In this document: piece after piece, positions 8,887 to 18,033 of the stretch
Layout of the letters: each line of letters begins with the position of its first letter
Position numbering within the stretch: position 1 is the first letter of the stretch
NCBI GenBank assembly: GCA_903789635.1
Contig: CAIFEY010000023.1
Location: 1-46,519, forward strand
Length of the DNA: 46,519 nucleotides
DNA from: an uncultured Eubacteriaceae bacterium
GTDB taxonomy: Bacteria; Bacillota; Clostridia; Peptostreptococcales; Anaerovoracaceae
Reading direction: 5' to 3'
The notes under the pieces: model-generated
The model's input: the letters and a program-made list of their open reading frames with translations, nothing else
What the model was told of the DNA's origin: nothing
The model's database searches: none
Translations under genes and position numbers: made by a program

Positions 8887-10224
8887 TTACTCTTCGTTTT
8901 CGATCAACCTCAGGATCAGGAACCCGATCTGCAGCCTCTGCGCTACGGCCGGGTCGTCGACGGACACGTCGATCAGGTCGGTGATCTTGTCGAGGCGGTA
9001 CTTCAGCGAGTTGCGGTGCAGGTGCAGGCGCGCCGCGGCCCGGTTCAGGTTGTTGCGTTCGTAGAGGTAGGCCTGCAGGCTGTTCGCGTAGTCCGTGCGG
9101 CTGACCTCGTCGTACTCGCGCAGGCGGACGATCTCCGAGGGGATCAGGTTCTGCAGGTCGATGCTCCGGGTCGCCTCCAGCTGCGCCGCCGCGATGTAGT
9201 AGTCCGGGTAGTAATAGCTGCGCCTGTCCCCGTGCACGCGTTCGCCGGTTTTGAGCGCGAGTTCTGCCTGCTGGATGTACAGCGCGCGGTCCTCCAGGTT
9301 CGTGAACACCTCGCTGTAGCCGATCTTCAGCTCGTACTCGTTCAGGAACGCGTAGCTCCTCTCTCGGATCCGCTCCTCGGAATTCCCCGGGACGTCGTAG
9401 AAGAACAGGTACAGCGCGGTCCCGATCTGCATGTAGATGACCTCCGGGTACAGCGCGCGGATGCGGCCGCAGATGTGCTGCAGGACCATCTCGTTCCCGC
9501 TGACCGACCGGACCACGGCGATGAAATATCCCGGCTTGACGTCCAGGAACGGGCGGTATTCCTCGGGGTTCGGGGCGGTCGGGTAGTTGACGGTGTCCAG
9601 CAGCTGTCGGGCAAAAACTCCCCGGACAGGGTTCTGCATCTGCTGCCGAAAAGCGTCACTCGTCTGAAAATGGATCGACATCAGCCTGGCCAGAATCCGG
9701 TTCAGCTCGAGCGCCTCGTCCTTCCGCTCCGCGTCCATGAACAGCAGGCTCACGAAGCCCGTGAGCTGGCCGTGCACGTAGATCGGCGCGCTGGTCTGCG
9801 GGTAACCCGTGCAGATCCCCCAGTCCACGTAAATCCCCTCGTGCGAGCCCGAGATCGCCTGCAGGTAGCCGTCGTTGAGATAGTAGTCGACGATCGTCTT
9901 CTCCTCCGGCGCTCCCGCCGTCGCCAGCGCCTCCCAGTACGGATCCTCGTACGGACGCACGCCCGCGCAGCCGAGCAGGGAGTACCCCTCGTCCACGACC
10001 ATGATGTCCCACTGAAAATATTCGAAGCACAGGTCACAAAACTCCTGCACCTCGATCCCCTCCGCAATCGACGAGACCGCCCGGTCGTAGAACTCCTCGT
10101 ACCTCGTCCTGCTGCTCCTGCCGATGCCGACACTTCCGGCATCGGTCCTGATGCCGCCGTTGACCGCAAGGCCATCCGCGATACCGCCGGCGATTCCTCT
10201 CATCCCTCTCTCGTTTACTGCCAA
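8887..10224 (-). CDS. PucR/CdaR-type transcriptional regulator
   Basis: A regulator of about 445 residues. The C-terminal 60 residues hold the PucR-family helix-turn-helix (YLYERNNLNRAAARLHLHRNSLKYRLDKI). The preceding region (about 250-370) resembles the GGDEF-like middle domain of this family, and the N-terminal 200 residues look like a sensory domain (EGIEVQEFCDLCFEYFQW). These proteins usually respond to a metabolite such as a purine or sugar acid. The start is uncertain: TTG at 10224 has GGAGGGG just upstream, and an ATG seven codons later is an alternative. It is divergent from the DUF3237/FMN-reductase pair and could control it, but no operator is proven. Confidence 0.8.
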   Translation of the reverse strand: MAVNERGMRGIAGGIADGLAVNGGIRTDAGSVGIGRSSRTRYEEFYDRAVSSIAEGIEVQEFCDLCFEYFQWDIMVVDEGYSLLGCAGVRPYEDPYWEALATAGAPEEKTIVDYYLNDGYLQAISGSHEGIYVDWGICTGYPQTSAPIYVHGQLTGFVSLLFMDAERKDEALELNRILARLMSIHFQTSDAFRQQMQNPVRGVFARQLLDTVNYPTAPNPEEYRPFLDVKPGYFIAVVRSVSGNEMVLQHICGRIRALYPEVIYMQIGTALYLFFYDVPGNSEERIRERSYAFLNEYELKIGYSEVFTNLEDRALYIQQAELALKTGERVHGDRRSYYYPDYYIAAAQLEATRSIDLQNLIPSEIVRLREYDEVSRTDYANSLQAYLYERNNLNRAAARLHLHRNSLKYRLDKITDLIDVSVDDPAVAQRLQIGFLILRLIENEE

Positions 10225-10457
10225 CTTCCCCTCCGATCCCGATCCGCCGCCTCTTCAGCATCCCCGCGCGTATTCCCACTTGCCCGCGTGCCGGAAGACG
10301 CCTGCAGTCAGCCCGTTTCCGCTGTCCCTGCCGCGTCCGCGTCCGGCGGCGTATTTCTCAATGTACATATTCTACCCGATACTGATCGAGAATAGAAGTA
10401 ATAAGAGGCTTTGTGAAATTTGAAAAATACGGAATCCCATCTTCGTCAGAATTGACA
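10225..10457. other. Divergent intergenic region, 5' part
   Basis: Between the PucR-type regulator and the DUF3237 gene there are about 500 bases. The part next to the regulator is GC-rich and the middle is AT-rich, where the candidate plus-strand promoter sits. No RNA element or gene was recognised. Confidence 0.5.
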
Positions 10458-10486
10458 TTGTTATACCTTTCACAGCCTGATACAAT
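10458..10486 (+). promoter_or_regulatory. Candidate promoter of the DUF3237/FMN-reductase operon
   Basis: TTGTTA and TACAAT are spaced by 17 bases. An overlapping TTGACA six bases upstream has the wrong spacing (23). It lies about 240 bases upstream of the DUF3237 start, leaving a long leader. Confidence 0.4.
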
Positions 10487-10723
10487 TTTAACAAGTCGAG
10501 AGGCCGGAGCCGATCGAATGCCGTCTACGCCCGCAGACATCAGCTGTGGACCGTCGGGCATCCCACCGAACACTCTGATTGATCCGATCTGTCCGGGCCA
10601 TTCGACCCTTCCGCCATTCCCATGCGGCGTCCGCCATCTGCTGCGCGGCGCCGTCCGCGGAAGACCAATTAATCGATCATCAATAGCCAATAACCAATAT
10701 TTTTCAGTAAAGGAGCGTACCGT

Positions 10724-11230
10724 ATGGAAAACATCCGGCTTAACAAATTCAAGTACGAGCATCTCTTCACGTACTCCATCGACGTAGATGCCAACATGTA
10801 CATTCAAAAGCTTCCGACCAAGGACACCCGAGTCACCGGCATCATCACCGGCGGCACAGTGTGGGGCGATGACATTCACGGCAAGATCGTCCCTATGGGT
10901 GCGGACTGGTCTATCGTACACCCGAACGGTGTGGTGGACGTAGACTGCCGGGCAATGATCGAGACTCACGACGGCGCACACATCAACATGTTCTACACCG
11001 GACGAATTGACCTGGGTTCTGAGGAAGCTGCTGCCGAATATGCCAACGGTCACTTCCCGCCAATTATGGGCACCCAGCCTAAGCCGGTGCTGGACACAGA
11101 CGACCCTCGCTACCTGTGGGTAAACAACATTTCATGCTTCGGCATCGGCCGCGTGGACTTCACTTCCGATCCGATCGTCATTCAGTACGATGTCTACAAG
11201 TACTACGCAACGCCTTTCGATGAAGACTAA
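10724..11230 (+). CDS. DUF3237 family protein
   Basis: A 168-residue cytosolic protein of the DUF3237 family, small beta-barrel proteins of unproven function. Recognisable parts are FTYSIDVDANMYI, the GGTVWGDDIHGKIVPMGADW loop, the DCRAMIETHDGAHINM strand pair and the C-terminal FTSDPIVIQYDVYKY. AAGGAG about 8 bases upstream fixes the ATG. The next gene, an FMN/FAD-dependent reductase, begins 79 bases downstream in the same direction. DUF3237 genes often sit with catabolic oxidoreductases for aromatic or unsaturated acids, so a role in a shared degradation pathway is plausible but not shown. Confidence 0.8.
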   Translation: MENIRLNKFKYEHLFTYSIDVDANMYIQKLPTKDTRVTGIITGGTVWGDDIHGKIVPMGADWSIVHPNGVVDVDCRAMIETHDGAHINMFYTGRIDLGSEEAAAEYANGHFPPIMGTQPKPVLDTDDPRYLWVNNISCFGIGRVDFTSDPIVIQYDVYKYYATPFDED

Positions 11231-11309
11231 GAGAAGACTTCAGGAAATCCAACTATCGATCAATAAACCAAACAGAAAGAAGAGAAAGAGAAGAGAAGGA
11301 GAAGAAACT

Positions 11310-13250
11310 ATGGGTTACGAGAAACTGTTTACGCCGTTCCGCATCGGAAAGATGGAGGTCAAGAACCGCCTGGTCATGTCCCCGATGGGGACGAATTCCG
11401 CGTTCGTGAACGGCCGCAAGGACGAACAGGAAGTGGACTACTTCACCGAGAGGGCCAAGGGCGGAGTCGGCATGATCATTATGGGCTGCCAGCCGCTGAA
11501 CGAGGTCATCGCGCAGGGCTCCATGGAGGGCTACCTGGACACGTTCACGGTACTACCTCCGCTGACGTCCGTCTGCGACAACGCGCACAGGTACGGCGCC
11601 AAGATCGTCTGTCAGATCACATGCGGGACGGGCAGAAACGCCTTCCCGGACACGTTCGGAAACCCGCCGATGTCCGCATCAGCAATCCCGTCCGTATTCA
11701 ACCCAGATGTTCTTTGTCATGAGATGACAAAGGAAGAGATCAAGAAGGTCATGGACGGCTTCACATTTGCCGCCGGGCTGGCTAAGGACGCGGGCTACGA
11801 CGCCATCGAGGTTCACGCCCACGCCGGATACCTGGTCGACCAGTTCCTCTCCCCGGTCTGGAACAAGCGCACGGACGAGTACGGCGGCTCCACGGAGAAC
11901 AGGACGAGATTCGCCGTCGAGATCGTCGACGCGATCCGCGCGGCAGTCGGTCCGGACATGCCGATCCTGTTCCGCATCTCGCTGGATCACCGGTTTGAGG
12001 GAGGAAGGACCCTGGAGGACAGCAGAGAAATCCTGAAGATCCTGGAGAAGGCCGGAGTCGATGCGTTCGACGTCGACGCGGGATGCTACGAGACGCTGGA
12101 CTACATCTTCCCGCCGTCTTACCTCGGCGAGTCCTGCATGTCCTACGTCACCGAGATGGCGAGAGAGACGGTCAGCGTTCCTCTGCTGAACGGCGGAACG
12201 CATAACCCTGACACAGCACTCCAGTTGATTGAGTCGGGCCAGTCCGACTTTGTCCTGATGGGGCGCGCACTGATCGCAGACCCTCAGCTCCCGAACAAGC
12301 TGATGCACGGCCATCCGGAGGACGTCCGCCCTTGCATCCGCTGCAACGAGAACTGCATCGGACGCATCTGGAACCGCCACACCAAGCTCAGCTGCTCGGT
12401 CAACCCGCAGGCAATGGAGGAGCGTAGATTCAAGCTCGAGAAGACGGACGAGCCTAAGCACGTCGTCGTCATCGGAGGAGGCCCTGGCGGAATGGAGGCA
12501 GCACGTGTCGCCGCTCTGGAAGGCCACCGCGTAACGCTGTTCGAGAAGAATTCCAAACTCGGCGGAGTCATGGGCGACATCTGCACGGCAAGCTTCAAGC
12601 GCAACATGGCCAAACTGACCGACTGGTACCGCACGCAGATGGACAAGCTCGGCGTCGACGTCCGCCTGAACACGGAGATTTCCGCGGATGACCCGATCCT
12701 GGAGCAGTGCGACAACATCGTCATCGGATGCGGCGCCAAGCCGATCACCCCGCCAATCCCGGGCATTGACGGAGACAACGTCATCACGATGCTGGCAGGC
12801 CACCGCGACCCGTCCCTGCTGAAGGGCGACAGCATCGTCGTCTGCGGCGGAGGTGCGTCCGGCTGTGACGGAGCCCTCGAGATGGCAAAGGATATGGGCA
12901 AGAAGGTAACCATCGTCGAGATGCTCGACGAATGCGCGAGGGACGCGATGTTCATCAATAAGATCACCCTCTTCAACCAGCTCGCCCAGTACGGCGTGGA
13001 GCTGCGCACGAGCACCAAGGTCGTCAGCATCGAGGAGGGCGGCCTGACGGTAGAGACCAAGGACGGCAGGACTGAGAAGATCGCGGCAGACACCATCGTC
13101 AACGCGTTCGGCATGAGGCCTGACCTGACCACCGTCCAGGCGGTCAAGGACAAGTACCACACCAAGACCCGCGTCGTCGGCGACAGCGCCAAGCTCGGCA
13201 AGATCGGCGATGCGATCCGCGACGGATTCGGCGCCGGCTCCTCTCTCTAA
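11310..13250 (+). CDS. Old-yellow-enzyme-type FMN/4Fe-4S/FAD enoate reductase
   Basis: A 646-residue flavoenzyme of the 2,4-dienoyl-CoA reductase / 2-enoate reductase / BaiCD-BaiH group. The TIM barrel (about 1-330) binds FMN and has the active-site stretch VHAHAGYLVDQFLSP. The cluster ligands C342, C345, C349 and C362 follow (CIRCNENC...LSC). An FAD/NAD(P)H domain then has GGGPGGMEAA near 390 and a second dinucleotide fold, VCGGGASGCDGALEMA, near 510. The start at 11310 has GGAGAAG upstream; a longer reading adds 40 basic residues that overlap the DUF3237 gene and look spurious. It should reduce a C=C bond of an unsaturated acid or thioester using NAD(P)H. The substrate is unknown. Confidence 0.85.
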   Translation: MGYEKLFTPFRIGKMEVKNRLVMSPMGTNSAFVNGRKDEQEVDYFTERAKGGVGMIIMGCQPLNEVIAQGSMEGYLDTFTVLPPLTSVCDNAHRYGAKIVCQITCGTGRNAFPDTFGNPPMSASAIPSVFNPDVLCHEMTKEEIKKVMDGFTFAAGLAKDAGYDAIEVHAHAGYLVDQFLSPVWNKRTDEYGGSTENRTRFAVEIVDAIRAAVGPDMPILFRISLDHRFEGGRTLEDSREILKILEKAGVDAFDVDAGCYETLDYIFPPSYLGESCMSYVTEMARETVSVPLLNGGTHNPDTALQLIESGQSDFVLMGRALIADPQLPNKLMHGHPEDVRPCIRCNENCIGRIWNRHTKLSCSVNPQAMEERRFKLEKTDEPKHVVVIGGGPGGMEAARVAALEGHRVTLFEKNSKLGGVMGDICTASFKRNMAKLTDWYRTQMDKLGVDVRLNTEISADDPILEQCDNIVIGCGAKPITPPIPGIDGDNVITMLAGHRDPSLLKGDSIVVCGGGASGCDGALEMAKDMGKKVTIVEMLDECARDAMFINKITLFNQLAQYGVELRTSTKVVSIEEGGLTVETKDGRTEKIAADTIVNAFGMRPDLTTVQAVKDKYHTKTRVVGDSAKLGKIGDAIRDGFGAGSSL

Positions 13251-13391
13251 GCATCAAAGGGAGTCGCCGGGCATCGTCCCGGCCGGCACCGATCAGGCAC
13301 CGCATAGACGTAAAACAGAAAAACAATTCCAAATCAAGCAAACGATAACCACCAATAACGCTTACCATTTATAAATAACACAATACACTAC

Positions 13392-13437
13392 GGGGCTGCG
13401 CCTGACGGAACTTATCCTTTCCGAAAGGCGCAGCCCC
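13392..13437 (+). terminator. GC-rich hairpin after the FMN reductase
   Basis: GGGGCTGCGCCT pairs perfectly with AGGCGCAGCCCC over a 22-base loop. No T run follows, so it may stabilise a 3' end rather than terminate alone. Confidence 0.55.
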
Positions 13438-13447
13438 CTGGCATCAG

Positions 13448-13500
13448 AAAAGGACTGCCGAAGGCGATTGCTCACCTCCTGCAGCCCTTTTCTTATTTTT
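13448..13500. terminator. Bidirectional terminator between the FMN reductase and grdA
   Basis: AAAAGG-CTGC pairs with GCAG-CCTTTT with one mismatch. The plus strand runs on into a T-rich tract, and the minus strand has CCTTTTCTG. It lies between convergent genes, 34 bases beyond the grdA stop. Confidence 0.6.
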
Positions 13501-13533
13501 TATCATCTACTAGTTGTCGAGTCGTTTTCACGA

Positions 13534-14013
13534 TTAGTTATCGAGATACTTGCAGTACTCGTCTCTGATATCGGTCATCTCTTCGATGATGTCGTCAACG
13601 TCAAGTACCATCTCCATCATGCTGATCTGCTCGTCATAGACGTCAGGATCGAACTCAGCCTTCATCTCAGGTTCAACAACATGGTAAACTGTAAGTCCCA
13701 ACTGGACATTCGTCAACGGACCTGCGTAAGTAGGGTCTCCTGCTGTAACGGTCTCAGCAGCCAGTCCGGCAGCCTCTCCCTCAGCAGCACCAAGCAGTAC
13801 GACTACGTTCTCCGGGCCATACTTCTCAGCAAACTCCTTAACCCTCTTCTGGTTCTCCAGGTCCATTGCGCCTGCGCTCGTTCAGACAAAGCACTCCGTG
13901 GACGAGAATACGACTTCGCCGCCGGCAGTTTTGACACATTCTGCGATGGCGTCGCCCGGAATTCCGTCACGGTCGCCGATAATTACTACTTTTTTGTCTT
14001 TTAAAATAGCCAT
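13534..14013 (-). CDS. grdA: Glycine/sarcosine/betaine reductase selenoprotein A (Sec44)
   Basis: GrdA is the small redox selenoprotein that takes the carboxymethyl group from component B as a Se-carboxymethyl adduct, passes it to component C and is re-reduced by thioredoxin. The frame runs 159 residues from the ATG at 14013 (AAGGAG upstream) through an in-frame TGA at 13882-13884 to 13534. The TGA falls at residue 44 in TECFVU, with C41 three residues earlier; this C-x-x-U pair is the known catalytic centre. The N-terminus ([19 protein letters not shown]) and C-terminal acidic tail match the family length. It is last in the operon, 235 bases after grdB, and has a candidate promoter of its own. 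Confidence 0.95.
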
Positions 14014-14097
14014 TATCTCTTCTCCTTTCCTTTTTCATTCATATTCTAACTGTGATTGTTAAATTCGATACATAGATAATATCATTAGTTGATGTGA

Positions 14098-14125
14098 ATT
14101 ACAATAGAAAACTTATATATTTCAA
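14098..14125 (-). promoter_or_regulatory. Candidate internal promoter for grdA
   Basis: On the minus strand TTGAAA and TGTAAT are separated by 16 bases in an AT-rich gap, about 85 bases before the grdA start. It could raise GrdA above the other subunits, fitting its use by both reductase systems. Confidence 0.45.
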
Positions 14126-14208
14126 GAACTAATTTAATTAAAAACTTATCAATACTTTCCCTGAAAATTCTAAGCTTCAATTCAAAGCATCAACTGTATC
14201 GAACACGG

Positions 14209-14229
14209 GGGATGCAAAGCATGCATCCC
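14209..14229 (-). other. Hairpin in the grdB-grdA gap
   Basis: GGGATGCA and TGCATCCC form a perfect 8-bp stem with a 5-base loop, 20-40 bases past the grdB stop. There is no T run, so an mRNA 3'-end stabiliser or processing site fits better than a terminator. Confidence 0.5.
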
Positions 14230-14248
14230 TCGCATTCAAGTGATAGTA

Positions 14249-15562
14249 TTAGTCTTCGAAAATTGTCTGCTCTGTGACCTCTGTTGTCAGGGCCTTCAGA
14301 GCCTTCTCTACGATATGACGGCGAAGTGCCTTCTCCTCGTCAGGATCCAGTTCCGGATTTCCGAGAGGATGCGGGATCGCAATAGCCGGAACGATTCTGT
14401 TCGCTCCAACTGTCATGGAAATAGGAGTAACCGTGCAGACGTGAACTACCGGCAGACCAGCTCGCTCGATTTCCTTAACCATCGTTGCACCGCAACGCGT
14501 ACAGGTTCCTCAGGTGCTGGTGAGAATAACAGCGTCTACACCGTCATTCTTCAGTTTCTTACCGATCTCCTCTGCGAACTTCTTCGCGGATGCTACAGCG
14601 GTTCCGTTACCGACGGTCGCATAATACTTGTTATGCAGCTTGCCGATAATGCCTTCCTTCTCCATATCGCGGAGGACGTCTACAGGCAGTACGCGGTCTG
14701 CGTCTTCATTCGCATATACCGGGTCGTAACCGCCGTGTGCGGTCTCGTATGTCTCCGGGGTCAGGTCGGTAACGCCGTTGATGTCGTACTCTCCGTAGTG
14801 GGAAGCGGAGGAACTCTCAATGTGGTCCGGATTTCCCTTCGGAACGATTCCGCCGGAGGTAACCAGCGCGATCGTAGCCTTGGACAGGTCCTTAACCGCC
14901 GGGTTAGGAGCGACACGGTCAAAGCTCGGCATCGGATACTCCGTCGTGAACGCCTTTCCGGCCAGCTTCTTCAGCAGCATCTCTACTGCACGCTCGGATC
15001 CTCTCTTCTTCTCGAAGAAGTTTACACGGATTCCGTTCGGCAGGTAGCCTTCCTCGCAGGAAGCGCCGATCTTCTCGCCCTTTCCGAGCTTCAGAGCCAG
15101 CGGAGCGATCTTCTTCATCGCGCCTCTCATGCCTGCTGCGCTGTTCTTAGTTGCGACGATCAGAACCTTGTTCTTGTACATGTCTGCACCAGGGTTCTCC
15201 TCGTACATACCGGTAACGGAAGGAACGCCGAGTTCTTCCTGAACGGCTGCTGCCATGGTTCCGCAGGCAACTCCGTAACGGCCTGCGTTGAATGCCGGAC
15301 CTGCTACGAATACATCAGGCTTCAGCTCCTTGACCATTTCCAGGATGTCCGCTTTTGCTTTGTCAATATTCTCGTTGAAATAGGAATCTCCGCAGACGAT
15401 CGTTCCGACGATCTCTGCCTCATCTCCGAAGTCTTTCTGCAGGGCGAGTCCCGGTCCTACGACCTCTCCCGGTCTGCATTCTGCCGGATAATCAGCCTTT
15501 TCCTCTCCGCCGATCTGAGCGAAGAACTGGTTGATATAGTGAACGACTCTAAGTTTAGCCAT
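14249..15562 (-). CDS. grdB: Glycine reductase component B selenoprotein (Sec351)
   Basis: GrdB is the 47-kDa-type Sec subunit of substrate-specific component B, which attacks the substrate amino group's carbon after Schiff-base formation on the pyruvoyl subunit. The frame is 437 residues with an in-frame TGA at 14510-14512 (residue 351) in ILTSTUGTCTRCGAT, the diagnostic GrdB site; reading it as a stop would split the gene in two. Family blocks such as FVAGPAFNAGRYGVACG and GGIVPKGNPDHIES precede it, and TVGANRIVPAIAIPHPLG follows. It starts 16 bases after grdE. A bacterial SECIS-like hairpin lies just downstream of the TGA. Glycine as substrate is inferred from the glycine riboswitch and the grdX/grdE/grdA context. 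Confidence 0.94.
14483..14512 (-). promoter_or_regulatory. bSECIS-like hairpin of grdB
   Basis: On the minus strand the UGA (14510-14512) is followed 12 bases later by CGUUGC-GGU-GCAACG, a 6-bp stem with a GGU apical loop, at the distance expected for SelB recognition. The surrounding 41 bases (14478-14518) are identical to the second grdB-type gene. Confidence 0.75.
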
Positions 15563-15578
15563 TTCTCTTCCTCCCCTC

Positions 15579-16859
15579 TTATCTTGCGCTCAGCTTGTTA
15601 AAGCCCGTCTCGTTGGTCGCGCCGGTGATGACCTGGAGCTCAACTTCCAGAGTTCCGTCCTCACGCAGTGTCTCTTCACTTGCGCCGGCGATCTTATTGA
15701 TGAATGCCATCGTTCCGATAACCTTGTCCAGCTTAGGCAGGATGATTACCTCGTTGGCATTTCCGCCTGTTACTACTGCGTCTGCAGCGGCATCTGCGTC
15801 TGCCAGGGACTGGGACTTTCCATCTCTTCCGGCGTACTCGTCGGTGATGATGACGGTCTTGACGCCCTCAGCCTCGATCTTCTTGCAGTTCATGATCAGG
15901 TCTGTATCCGGGTTTCCGAATCCTTCCTGAGATACGATAACGCCGTCGAGATCCAGCATCTTGCAGAGCTTGGCGGTAAAGTTGGAAGAACGCTCCTTAT
16001 CTGCGAGGTATACGTTCTCGTTCGTGATGATCTGGCATACGAAGTTCAGTGTCTTTCCGTGCTGCTTGAACAGGTCGGTGACTACCGGGTTGTTCTGGTG
16101 AACGTATGTCGGGTTCTTATCGCATGCGGATACGCAGTTTCCGGAGATGATCGCGCCGTCCATTACCTCAGTAGGGCTGAGCAGTGTCGGCAGGATCTTC
16201 TTGGCATCTACGCCGTAAACGTAGGTGTCGTGCAGGAGTCCCTGGCTCTGCAGCATCTGCACATAAGCGACTCTCGGCAGATCCGGATACTTCTCCAGGC
16301 CTTCCTTGATCGTGCATGTCTCGAATACTTCCGTCTCTTCCGGCTCCAGATCTCTTGCGAGCTCGCCGACATAGGTGGCTACGCGGAATCCGGCCATTCT
16401 TACTGCTCTCTCGTAGTCGTGCTGCTTGATTCCCTCAACCGGCTCTACTACCATGCAGAGATTCAGCGTCTTGGAGAACGGTGTGTAGTCAGCGCCCGGG
16501 CCTGTCATATCGATGACACCCTCCTGGAAACCGACGATCGGTCCTGCCGTAACGACGGCCATTCCCTTCAGTGCGTAGGTCTTTCCGGATCCGACTGTGT
16601 CTACCTTAGCGATGACGCCAGGGAATTCCCCTCCGTTGCCTTCAACTTTTACACGCGGTTCGATAACATCCTTGACCGGAGTAATACGTACCGACTCACC
16701 TGGTTTAGCGATATCGAAGCTTGCAGTCTTGAGATGCTCGTCTTCCAGAGCAACCTTGGTCAGTTCATCCTTATTGACATAGAGGACGCCGTCCTGAACC
16801 TTGGACTCATCTGCAAACTGGATATCCTTAATGTAGATATATCCCATTTCCAGTTTCAT
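15579..16859 (-). CDS. grdE: Glycine reductase component B precursor (pyruvoyl proprotein)
   Basis: A 426-residue proprotein cleaved into two subunits, the smaller-chain N-terminus becoming a pyruvoyl group that binds the amine of glycine. The cleavage pair is visible as N241-C242 in SGNCVSACDKN, at the position described for GrdE. The N-terminal domain begins KLEMGYIYIKDIQF and contains FQEGVIDMTGPGADY; the C-terminal domain has VSQEGFGNPDTDL and the EYAGRDGKSQSL loop. AGGAGG precedes the ATG. It lies between grdX and grdB and is presumably co-transcribed from the riboswitch-controlled promoter. Confidence 0.94.
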   Translation of the reverse strand: MKLEMGYIYIKDIQFADESKVQDGVLYVNKDELTKVALEDEHLKTASFDIAKPGESVRITPVKDVIEPRVKVEGNGGEFPGVIAKVDTVGSGKTYALKGMAVVTAGPIVGFQEGVIDMTGPGADYTPFSKTLNLCMVVEPVEGIKQHDYERAVRMAGFRVATYVGELARDLEPEETEVFETCTIKEGLEKYPDLPRVAYVQMLQSQGLLHDTYVYGVDAKKILPTLLSPTEVMDGAIISGNCVSACDKNPTYVHQNNPVVTDLFKQHGKTLNFVCQIITNENVYLADKERSSNFTAKLCKMLDLDGVIVSQEGFGNPDTDLIMNCKKIEAEGVKTVIITDEYAGRDGKSQSLADADAAADAVVTGGNANEVIILPKLDKVIGTMAFINKIAGASEETLREDGTLEVELQVITGATNETGFNKLSAR

Positions 16860-16987
16860 ATCTGGTTCCCTCCTTTTACAGAAGATTAAAATAATAGGTG
16901 ATTAATTGGTTTTTAGTAACGCTTTGATTGAATATTGAGTTTGTGAAAATGCTGGCAACATTCAGTCAGCTGAGTATGGACTGCTTG

Positions 16988-17374
16988 TTACAGCCATTCG
17001 TCGGCGGATGACATCCCACTTTCGATCAATGTCATGTCTACCAACTGGAAATCTTTATAAACCCCCGGCTTGTATTCATACGTGCGCTTCTCGAACTTGT
17101 CATAAGTCTCTATGGCCTGCTCGATCAGCCTGATGGAGCGGTCATCTTCCTTCGCGGTTTTCCGCCTGACCAGGAGTGACTTATACGGTGTCTCGTTCGG
17201 TTTCACGCTGCCGGAGAGCGGGTGGGTCAGGAGCTCGTGCCCCTTCAGGATCCAGTCCATCGCTTCCTCCAGGATCTCCCTGTACGATACGTCCTTATAG
17301 ACGACCTCATGAGTATCGCTGAACTTTTCATTGACCATCGGATTGTTTGTAATAATGATATATCCAGTACTCAT
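16988..17374 (-). CDS. grdX: GrdX family protein
   Basis: A 128-residue cytosolic protein of the GrdX family, found at the head of glycine-reductase operons and of unknown biochemical role. It starts STGYIIITNNPMV and has the family segments YREILEEAMDWILKGHELLTHPL and PYKSLLVRR. It is the first gene after the riboswitch terminator, with grdE 128 bases downstream. The ATG at 17374 is preceded by AGGAGG. A broken copy sits at the equivalent place in the second reductase operon. Confidence 0.88.
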   Translation of the reverse strand: MSTGYIIITNNPMVNEKFSDTHEVVYKDVSYREILEEAMDWILKGHELLTHPLSGSVKPNETPYKSLLVRRKTAKEDDRSIRLIEQAIETYDKFEKRTYEYKPGVYKDFQLVDMTLIESGMSSADEWL

Positions 17375-17444
17375 AATGTCCGATTCCTCCTGAAAATCAC
17401 AGTCTGCCGCGCGTCAATGCCGCGCCTTAGCACATCTGGTGAAT

Positions 17445-17492
17445 AAAAAAGGGGGCGTACCAACAGGGTGCTCTAAGTCCTGCGGTCGTCCC
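17445..17492 (-). terminator. Riboswitch expression-platform terminator
   Basis: On the minus strand GGGACGACCGCAGG pairs imperfectly with CCTGTTGGTACGCCCCC and is followed by TTTTTTATT. It lies between the glycine aptamer and grdX, so glycine binding probably allows readthrough. Confidence 0.75.
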
Positions 17493-17550
17493 TTCTGTCT
17501 GCAATATGAAAGAGGATTTACACCCCTTGCATTCATTCAGAATCCGGTCC

Positions 17551-17637
17551 GTTCTCCGATCCTTTTACCTGAAAGTTTCACGGCATCCGCCGCTTGCCCC
17601 TTCGGTTGCCCCATTAATAGGCGATCTCTCAGAGAAC
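17551..17637 (-). promoter_or_regulatory. Glycine riboswitch aptamer
   Basis: On the minus strand the P1 stem GTTCTC/GAGAAC closes an 87-base aptamer. It contains the hallmark CCGAAGGGGCAA (17594-17605) and AACTTTCAGGTAAAAGGA, matching the glycine riboswitch consensus. One aptamer is visible; a stem GGATT/AATCC follows and may be the usual helper helix of singlet riboswitches. It lies between a good promoter and a terminator ahead of grdX-grdE-grdB, so it should switch the operon on with glycine. Confidence 0.88.
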
Positions 17638-17687
17638 ATCATCCCGTTAGCATAGTATGTATCTATGCATCATCAGATCTCACATTT

Positions 17688-17716
17688 ATAATATCAATTC
17701 GTTAATAAATCGTCAA
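17688..17716 (-). promoter_or_regulatory. Promoter of the glycine riboswitch-grd operon
   Basis: On the minus strand TTGACG and TATTAT are spaced by 17 bases, about 50 bases upstream of the aptamer. The same pair and spacing recur upstream of the diverged riboswitch copy. Confidence 0.7.
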
Positions 17717-18033
17717 TAGATCCGAACTATATTTAATTTACTACTCACGATTATTAAATTCACCGTTTCTATTTTTGTCACCGATAACATAATTCCTGTA
17801 AATAGCATACACTAGGCAGACAATACTAATGAATTCCGTGAATTATTGACCCTGCCGCCCGTCTGAATTATAATGTTAATATATATTGATCTTCGACAAA
17901 ATACATCTTCTCTATATACTACATATATAGATGTATAGATGTTTATCGTACACCTCTGGAGCAGGGACCAATTCAGACGGCCTCAGGACGGCGCTCACGG
18001 AGATCCGAAGAGACTCCCGGTGAAGCCGCACAG

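Noticed and set aside
8749-10395. 548-codon plus-strand frame opposite the PucR-type gene
   Set aside because: Antisense shadow without family features; the minus-strand protein has a clear domain structure.
11679-13160. 493-codon minus-strand frame opposite the FMN reductase
   Set aside because: Composition typical of an antisense frame; the plus strand encodes an unmistakable flavoenzyme.
14249-15562. grdB as a broken gene in two parts
   Set aside because: The interrupting codon is TGA in the conserved Sec context, followed by a GGU-loop hairpin, and Sec machinery is encoded nearby. The same reasoning applies at 20051 and 13882.
17463-17550. Second glycine aptamer in tandem
   Set aside because: Only about 90 bases remain before the terminator and the CCGAAGGGGCAA-type core does not recur; a helper helix fits better.
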